A stretch of 64,000 nucleotides of DNA from JAFLCL01 sp964502175 (GTDB lineage Bacteria > Myxococcota_A > Polyangia > Polyangiales > Sandaracinaceae): the NCBI GenBank assembly GCA_964502175.1, contig CAZCVE010000003.1, forward strand, positions 124,001 through 188,000, read 5' to 3'. The translations under genes and the position numbers were made by a program. Below are positions 58,992 to 64,000 of the stretch, one piece after another. Each line of letters starts with the position of its first letter. Within the stretch, counting starts at the first letter, position 1. The notes under the pieces were generated by a model. The model had not been told where the DNA came from. It ran no database searches and saw nothing but the letters and a program-made list of their open reading frames with translations.

Positions 58992-59462
58992 TCACGCCAC
59001 GATGGCGCGACATGCGTCGCCGCAGCGCTGACACGCCTCCGCACACCGCGCGCAGATCGGGCTGTGCGCGGCGTGCGGCGCGCAGGCGTCGTGGCAGTCG
59101 GCGCACGCGCCACCGCAGACGGCCGCGAGCGCGGCGAGGCGTGAGGAGTCCGCGCTCGCGAGCGTGATCATCGCGCGGCAGAGCGCCGCGCACTCGAACG
59201 TCGTCCGGGAGCACCCGGCCATCATCGTCTCGCCGGTGGCGAGCGACGCGAGGCAGTGCGCGTGGCACGCCTCGCACGCAGCCAGACACTCCGCGACGAG
59301 GCGCGCGAGATCGTCGTGCGCGGCCGCGGGAGGTGTGGTGCCGATGGCGCCGCCTGCGCTCGACTGCGCGCCGCAGCCGCTCACGGCAGCGCCGAAGGTG
59401 TTCGCCAACGCGGTGCTCGCGAGCGAGGAGGAGGCGACCAGGAACGCTTCGCGTCGGTTCAT
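58992..59462 (-). CDS. Cys-rich four-helix protein (copper-storage Csp/DUF326-like) with Tat/lipoprotein leader
   Basis: This 156-residue protein starts at ATG 59462. Twin arginines at 3-4 ('NRREAFLVASSSLAS') and a lipobox-like 'VSGC' suggest a Tat-exported lipoprotein. The mature part has about 18 Cys plus several His in CxxxC/CxxC spacing along helices: 'CLAACEACHAHCLAS', 'CSRTTFECAALCRAM', 'CGGACADCHDACAPHA', 'CARCAEACQRCGDACRA'. This is the pattern of four-helix Csp copper-storage proteins, which bind many Cu(I) ions inside the bundle. The exported Csp1 type also has a Tat signal. It is divergent from the DUF1592 gene with 142 bases between. Confidence 0.82.
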   Translation of the reverse strand: MNRREAFLVASSSLASTALANTFGAAVSGCGAQSSAGGAIGTTPPAAAHDDLARLVAECLAACEACHAHCLASLATGETMMAGCSRTTFECAALCRAMITLASADSSRLAALAAVCGGACADCHDACAPHAAHSPICARCAEACQRCGDACRAIVA

Positions 59463-59604
59463 GCGGACACTCTCGCGGGCCCGCGACAGCGCTGCAACCC
59501 CTCGCGCTCGGGCGACGGACTCGGGCATGCTCGGTGCAGACACGGTGCAAACACGGGCCGTCCATCGCGCGCACGTCGCGAGGATCGCCCCCGAGGTCGC
59601 ACGC

Positions 59605-62145
59605 ATGAGAGCTGTCGAACGCATGAAACGAGCAGCATCGCCCCGTCCGTCGCGCATCGCGGCGCTGGGCCTCGTCGCGGCGGTGGGGCTCGCGGGCTGC
59701 ACCGGCGAGCTCGACGCGGGGCCCACAGGCTCCAGCACGGCGCTCGCGCCGATCACGCCCGCGCCTCCTGCGATGCACCGACTCACCGCGTCCGAGCACC
59801 GCGCCACGCTGTCGACGCTGTTCCCGGGCTACGCGCTTCCTGCCGCCGCCGACCTTCCGGGCGACACGCCGCTCCACGGCTTCTCGACCGTGGGCGCGAG
59901 CGAGCTGACGATCGACGCCGTCGCCGCCGAGGAGCACGAGCAAGCCGCGCTCGCTCTCGCCGCGGCCACCCTCGCCACGCCGGAAGCGCGGATGGCCTTC
60001 TATGGCTGCGACGTCGCGACGGGCGACGACTGCGTACGAACGTTCATCATGCGCTTCGGTCGCGCGGCGTGGCGTCGTCCGCTGACGACCGACGAGGTCA
60101 CCACGCTCGTCGACCTCGATCACGAGCTCGCGGGCATCGTGCGCGATCCGTGGCGCGCGATCAGCTACGTGACGGCGGCGATCGTCCAGTCGCCGCACTT
60201 CCTCTTCCGCGTGGAGATCGGCGAGAGCGATCCGGACGACCCGCGGCGCCTGCGCTTCACGAGCGTCGAGATGGCGAGCCGCCTCTCGTTCTTCCTGTGG
60301 GGCGGCCCGCCCGACGACGCGCTCCTCACGCGCGCCGTGCGCGGCGATCTCGCGACCGAAGAGGGCGTGCGCGACGCGGCGCTCGAGATGATGGAGGATC
60401 CGCGCGCCCGCGCGCAGATGATCCACTTCTTCTCCGAGTTCTTCGCGCTCGATCGCCTCGCGACCGCCGAGAAGAACACCGAGCTGTTCCCCGAGTGGAC
60501 ACCGACGCTCGAGGACTCGATGCGCATCGAGATCGAAGAGCTCGTGGGCGACGCGTGGGACCGCGACGCCGACGTGCGCGAGATGTTCTCGACCGACGTG
60601 ACGTTCGTCGACACCGAGCTCGCCGCGCTCTACGGCCTTCCCGATCCGGGCGCCGGTCGACGCGTGCGCACGACGCTGCCGGCGAGCGCGCGCCGCGGCG
60701 GCCTCCTCGGGCGCGGCGCGATCCTCGCGACGTACGCGCACGCGACGATCAGCTCCCCAGTGCGTCGCGGAAAGTTCGTCGTCTCGAACGTGCTCTGCCG
60801 CGACATCCCGCCGCCGCCGCCGGGCGTGCCCGAGCTGCCGGAGGACGACGGCTCACCCCGCACGCAGCGCATGCGCCTCGAGCGACACGTGTCGGATCCG
60901 GGCTGCGCGTCGTGCCACCAGACGATCGATCCGCCGGGCCTCGCGCTCGAGCACTTCGATGCGATCGGCCGCTACCGCACGACGGAGAACACGCTGCCGA
61001 TCGACGCCGAGGTCGTGATGTTCGGCACCGATCTCGAGGGCGCCGACGGCCTCGGCGACTACCTCGCCGGATCGCCCGCGGTGGGCGCGTGCTTCGCGCG
61101 CCGCATGTTCCGTTTCGGCGTCGGTCACCTCGAGACCGAAGGCGAGCTGCCCGCGATGCGCCAGCTCGAGCGCGCGCTGCGCCTCGGCGAGTACCGCCTG
61201 CGCGAGCTCGCGATCGCGCTCGTGACGAGCGAGGCCTTCCGCTACGCGTCGATCCCCGACGCCGAGTGCGAAGAAGACGACACGCGCGCCTGCGAGAACG
61301 CGTGCGGCTCGGGCGAGGAGACGTGCGCGCACGGCAGCTGGAGCGACTGCAGCGCGCCCACCGGCGGCGCCGAGACGTGCAACGGCATGGACGACGACTG
61401 CGACGGCACGAGCGACGAGGCCATCGCGCGCGACTGCACGAGCGAGTGCGGCGCGGGCACGGAGATGTGCGTCGCGGGCGCGTTCACCGCGTGCTCTGCG
61501 CGCACGCCAGGCGCCGAGAGCTGCAACCGCGCCGACGACGACTGCGACGGCATCACCGACGAAGGCTTCCGCGCGATCCCGGTCTCGGGGAGCTTCTCGA
61601 CGCTGCGCTCCTTCCACGCGGGCTGCGACGGCGCGGCCCAGCGGCTCGGGGAGCAGTGCAACTCCGCGATCGACTCGTTCTGCACCACGTCGGGCGACGT
61701 CTGCGGGACCGCGGGCTTCGGCCCCGCGGAGAACAGCGGCGACACCGCGCACTTCACGTGCGTGTCGGCCGAGCGCATCGAGACGAGCTACGCGGAGCTG
61801 TCTGCGAGCCACGCGGGCTGCGACGGCACCACGCAGCGCGTGGGCCGCGAGTGCAACGCCGCGATCCATCGCTTCTGCAACGCGCGCGGCCTCACGACCG
61901 GCTTCGGCCCCGTGCAGACCGGCGGCAGCGCGGCGACGATCGCGTGCGTGCGCTTCGCCGAGCTCGTGTCGACGACCTACACCGAGCTGTCGAGCCACCA
62001 CGGCGGCTGCACGGCCGCGGTGCGCTCGGGGCCCGAGTGCAACTCCGCGATCCACCGCCTCTGCGTGAGCCGCGGCGCGACCAGCGGCTTCGGTCCTCTC
62101 GAGAACAGCGGCGATGGCGCCGAGATCGCCTGTGTGCGGCCATGA
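59605..62145 (+). CDS. DUF1592-type haem-binding lipoprotein with Cys-rich C-terminal repeats
   Basis: This 846-residue protein starts at ATG 59605 (GAGG 8 bases upstream; ATG 59623 also possible). The signal ends in 'AAVGLAGC' (LAGC). In order come DUF1587-like ('LTASEHRATLSTLFPG'), DUF1595 ('RFGRAAWRRPLTTDEV'), DUF1592 ('IVQSPHFLFRVEIGE', 'RLSFFLWGGPPDDALL'), DUF1588 with a haem-c motif ('GCASCHQTIDPPGLALEHFD') and DUF1585 ('RMFRFGVGHLETEGE'). Two 'CNGMDDDCDGTSDE' metal-binding motifs and three copies of a 45-residue unit ('HAGCDG...CNSAI...GFGPxENSGD') end the chain. This family, abundant in Planctomycetes and Myxococcota, is always next to a DUF1552 gene and is thought to act on envelope or polymer substrates. 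The activity is unproven. Confidence 0.88.
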   Translation: MRAVERMKRAASPRPSRIAALGLVAAVGLAGCTGELDAGPTGSSTALAPITPAPPAMHRLTASEHRATLSTLFPGYALPAAADLPGDTPLHGFSTVGASELTIDAVAAEEHEQAALALAAATLATPEARMAFYGCDVATGDDCVRTFIMRFGRAAWRRPLTTDEVTTLVDLDHELAGIVRDPWRAISYVTAAIVQSPHFLFRVEIGESDPDDPRRLRFTSVEMASRLSFFLWGGPPDDALLTRAVRGDLATEEGVRDAALEMMEDPRARAQMIHFFSEFFALDRLATAEKNTELFPEWTPTLEDSMRIEIEELVGDAWDRDADVREMFSTDVTFVDTELAALYGLPDPGAGRRVRTTLPASARRGGLLGRGAILATYAHATISSPVRRGKFVVSNVLCRDIPPPPPGVPELPEDDGSPRTQRMRLERHVSDPGCASCHQTIDPPGLALEHFDAIGRYRTTENTLPIDAEVVMFGTDLEGADGLGDYLAGSPAVGACFARRMFRFGVGHLETEGELPAMRQLERALRLGEYRLRELAIALVTSEAFRYASIPDAECEEDDTRACENACGSGEETCAHGSWSDCSAPTGGAETCNGMDDDCDGTSDEAIARDCTSECGAGTEMCVAGAFTACSARTPGAESCNRADDDCDGITDEGFRAIPVSGSFSTLRSFHAGCDGAAQRLGEQCNSAIDSFCTTSGDVCGTAGFGPAENSGDTAHFTCVSAERIETSYAELSASHAGCDGTTQRVGRECNAAIHRFCNARGLTTGFGPVQTGGSAATIACVRFAELVSTTYTELSSHHGGCTAAVRSGPECNSAIHRLCVSRGATSGFGPLENSGDGAEIACVRP

Positions 62146-62170
62146 ACGTACGGCCACGACGGAGACGCGC

Positions 62171-63523
62171 ATGAAGAAGTCCTCCTCACGCTTCTCACTC
62201 GACCGGCGCACGTTCTTGCGCGGTGCGCTCGCGACTGGCGCGACCGTCGCGCTCGGTACGCCGTTGCTCGACGCGATGCTCGACAGCCACGGCGTCGCGC
62301 ATGCGGGCGGTGAGCCGCTGCCCTCGCGCTTCGGCCTCTGGTTCTTCGGCAACGGCGTACGGCCCGAGCACTGGATCCCCACCGGCACGGGCGCGGACTG
62401 GACGCCCGGCGCCGAGCTGCGGCCGATCGTCGACGGCGGCCTCAAGCCCTACGTCAGCGTCGTGACAGGCGCCGAGATCAAGACGGCGACGCACCCGCAC
62501 CACTCGGGCATGACCGGGATGCTCACCGGCATGCGCTACTTCCAGAACGGCACCACGCGCGACACGATCGTGTCGTCGTTCGCGGGCCCGTCGGTCGACG
62601 TGATCGCGTCGCGCTGGATCGCAGAGCGCACGCCCACGCCGTTCCGCTCGCTCGAGCTCGGCGTGACGCGCTTCCGTGGCACTGACGAGGGCACGACGTT
62701 CCAGCACCTCTCGCACAACGGTCCGAACGATCCGAACCCGAGCGAGTACTCACCGCTCGCGGTCTACCGACGCCTCTTCGCGATGGCCCCCGACGCGACG
62801 CTCGATCTCGCGCGACGCAGCGTGCTCGACTCGGTGAGCGATCAGATCCGCGGCCTCCAGCCGCGCGTGTCGATGGCCGATCGTACGCGCCTCGAGCGCC
62901 ACTACGACAGCGTGCGCGCGATCGAGCTGCGCCTCGCCGCGAGCCACGCCGCGTGCTCGGTGCCTGCCGAGCCCGTCGACCTGGGCGACGATCCGATGGG
63001 CCGTGAGCGCATCACCGATCAGAACGAGCAGATGAGCCAGCTCTGCGCCCTCGCGCTGGGCTGCGATCTCACGCGCTCGTTCTCGCTGTTCTTCTCCACC
63101 GCGGGCTCGGGCGTGATCATGTGGCCCGTGGGCGCGGCCAACGGCCTCCACCAGATCAACCACGACGAGGGTCCGCCGTTCTCCACCGTGCACGCTGCGG
63201 TGGTGTTCACCATGCAGCAGCTCACGCGCTTCCTGACCATCCTGCGCGACACGCCCGATGGCACCGGCAACCTCCTCGACACGTGCTCGATCCTCGTCAC
63301 GAGCGAGCTCACCGAGGGCTGGCGTCACACCAACGCCGACTTCCCATGCCTGATCGCGGGCAAGGGCAACGGACGCTTGCGCGGCGGCATCCATCACCGC
63401 GCGGTCGGCGCGAACACCTCGCACTGCGGCCTCACCGCGCTCCGCGGCGCGGGCATCGACGTCGCGAGCTTCGGCAGCGCCGAGGGCGAGGTCACGACGC
63501 CCTTCGCCGAGCTCATGACGTGA
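62171..63523 (+). CDS. DUF1552 protein with Tat signal
   Basis: This is a 450-residue DUF1552 protein. The leader 'LDRRTFLRGALATGATVALG' is a classic twin-arginine signal, so it is exported folded, possibly with a cofactor. Conserved stretches are 'RFGLWFFGNGVRPEHWIP', 'THPHHSGMTGMLTG', 'SVDVIASRWIAERTPTPF', 'ALALGCDLTRSFSLFFSTAG' and 'SILVTSELTEGWRHTNADFP', the last two resembling metal-dependent sulfatase/alkaline-phosphatase-type (DUF1501-like) folds. GGAG lies 6 bases before the ATG at 62171. It follows the DUF1592 gene by 25 bases, the standard pairing, so the two products very likely act together outside the cytoplasm. Confidence 0.88.
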   Translation: MKKSSSRFSLDRRTFLRGALATGATVALGTPLLDAMLDSHGVAHAGGEPLPSRFGLWFFGNGVRPEHWIPTGTGADWTPGAELRPIVDGGLKPYVSVVTGAEIKTATHPHHSGMTGMLTGMRYFQNGTTRDTIVSSFAGPSVDVIASRWIAERTPTPFRSLELGVTRFRGTDEGTTFQHLSHNGPNDPNPSEYSPLAVYRRLFAMAPDATLDLARRSVLDSVSDQIRGLQPRVSMADRTRLERHYDSVRAIELRLAASHAACSVPAEPVDLGDDPMGRERITDQNEQMSQLCALALGCDLTRSFSLFFSTAGSGVIMWPVGAANGLHQINHDEGPPFSTVHAAVVFTMQQLTRFLTILRDTPDGTGNLLDTCSILVTSELTEGWRHTNADFPCLIAGKGNGRLRGGIHHRAVGANTSHCGLTALRGAGIDVASFGSAEGEVTTPFAELMT

Positions 63524-63524
63524 A

Positions 63525-64000
63525 TCAACGTGCGGGCGTCGCCTCGTCGGCGGTCGGGCGCGAGTACACGACCAACGACTCGCGATCGACGGGACCGATC
63601 GCTTGGTACCGTGCCCACGCGAGCCGACGTCGTTCGGGCGACGGTGGCCGTGACGAGCTGCCGCCTTCGGCGTCGTCGACGCCCGCGAGCCGCCCCTCGC
63701 CGCGGATGACGACGATGCGCAGACCGCAGACGACCGAGTCATCGAACAGGTAGACGGTGCCGCCGAGCGTGTACGGATCGTCGCCGTCGAGCCGGTCGGC
63801 CACGAGGAGCACGTCCGGCTGCGCGCGCGCGGCGAGCTCGCTGGCGGTCGAGAGGGCATGTCGGGCGTTGACCGACGTGAAGTCACCGTCCGGATCGATG
63901 TCTTCGAGCTCGAGCCGCATCGCGCCCGCGAGCGCGCTCGACGTGTCTCGTTCGCCTCCCTCCGACGTCGTGAGCACCGCCACCCACGGATCGTGGGACG
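63525..64000 (-). CDS. Protein of unknown function, 5' end beyond the window
   Basis: The frame is open to the right-hand edge ('HDPWVAVLTTSEGGERDTSS' is continuous from base 64000), so the true N-terminus is outside the window. At least 157 residues are visible: 'MRLELEDIDPDGDFTSVNAR', 'ELAARAQPDVLLVADRLDGD', 'GTVYLFDDSVVCGLRIVVIR', then a Ser/Pro/Arg-rich linker and 'ARYQAIGPVDRESLVVYSRP'. It looks like a soluble alpha/beta domain with no motif I can name. It converges on the DUF1552 gene with a one-base gap. Confidence 0.6.
   Translation of the reverse strand, partial: SHDPWVAVLTTSEGGERDTSSALAGAMRLELEDIDPDGDFTSVNARHALSTASELAARAQPDVLLVADRLDGDDPYTLGGTVYLFDDSVVCGLRIVVIRGEGRLAGVDDAEGGSSSRPPSPERRRLAWARYQAIGPVDRESLVVYSRPTADEATPAR

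Overview
The window is very GC-rich DNA with dense, back-to-back genes. It carries eukaryote-like Ser/Thr kinases with PEGA-type tails, at least twelve lipoproteins with Asp/Ala/Pro 'DAxxPDA' linkers, RCC1 and right-handed beta-helix lipoproteins, and a DUF1592/DUF1552 pair. This is the style of a myxobacterium (Myxococcota; a Sandaracinus-like member of the Polyangiales is my best guess). That assignment is inferred from gene content, not from a marker gene.

Layout. 1-3.1 kb: a TPR protein cut by the window edge, an RpoH-type sigma factor and an ErpA/IscA Fe-S protein with its own promoter and terminator. 3.1-5.2 kb: a less GC-rich two-gene HNH-nuclease/ATPase cassette resembling Septu (PtuAB) phage defence. 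5.2-15 kb: a short-chain dehydrogenase with free-methionine sulfoxide reductase, a Cys-rich lipoprotein, a full-length MutH homologue (unexpected outside Gammaproteobacteria), a lipase-like lipoprotein, a di-haem cytochrome c/rhodanese lipoprotein, a class V aminotransferase, and a LysR/oxidoreductase divergent pair around a perfect palindrome. 15-19 kb: tmRNA, a GGDEF protein, a lipoprotein and an HUH (REP-associated) transposase-like protein that seems to lack its tyrosine.

19.1-32.7 kb: eight leftward genes, every junction an exact 4-base ATGA/GTGA overlap. In transcription order they are a coiled-coil membrane protein with about 40 Gly-Gln repeats, MoxR ATPase, a large membrane protein, ABC ATPase, ABC permease, DUF58, a BatA-like VWA protein and a double-VWA protein. 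This looks like one envelope machine combining a MoxR/Bat operon with a Gld-like ABC exporter.

32.8-45.9 kb: lipoproteins, two coupled PEGA/TPR-like proteins, a PEGA-tailed kinase, an RCC1 lipoprotein and a transglutaminase-like membrane protein. 45.9-48.2 kb: a three-gene overlapping cassette (KaiC/RecA-like ATPase plus two small unknown proteins) with its own promoter. It is the best candidate for an undescribed system. 48.2-53.5 kb: an ATP/ADP-translocase-like carrier, a radical-SAM-like protein without the cluster cysteines, a Tat-type secreted protein and a zinc-ribbon kinase. 53.6-64 kb: a lipoprotein/ferritin-like pair, a membrane regulator with a degenerate sigma-54 ATPase domain, a lipoprotein behind a palindromic operator, a Cys-rich copper-storage-like protein, and the DUF1592 and DUF1552 proteins.

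No rRNA, tRNA, CRISPR array or complete insertion sequence was seen. No gap over 300 bases lacks a gene. The longest, 18860-19131, holds only a hairpin.
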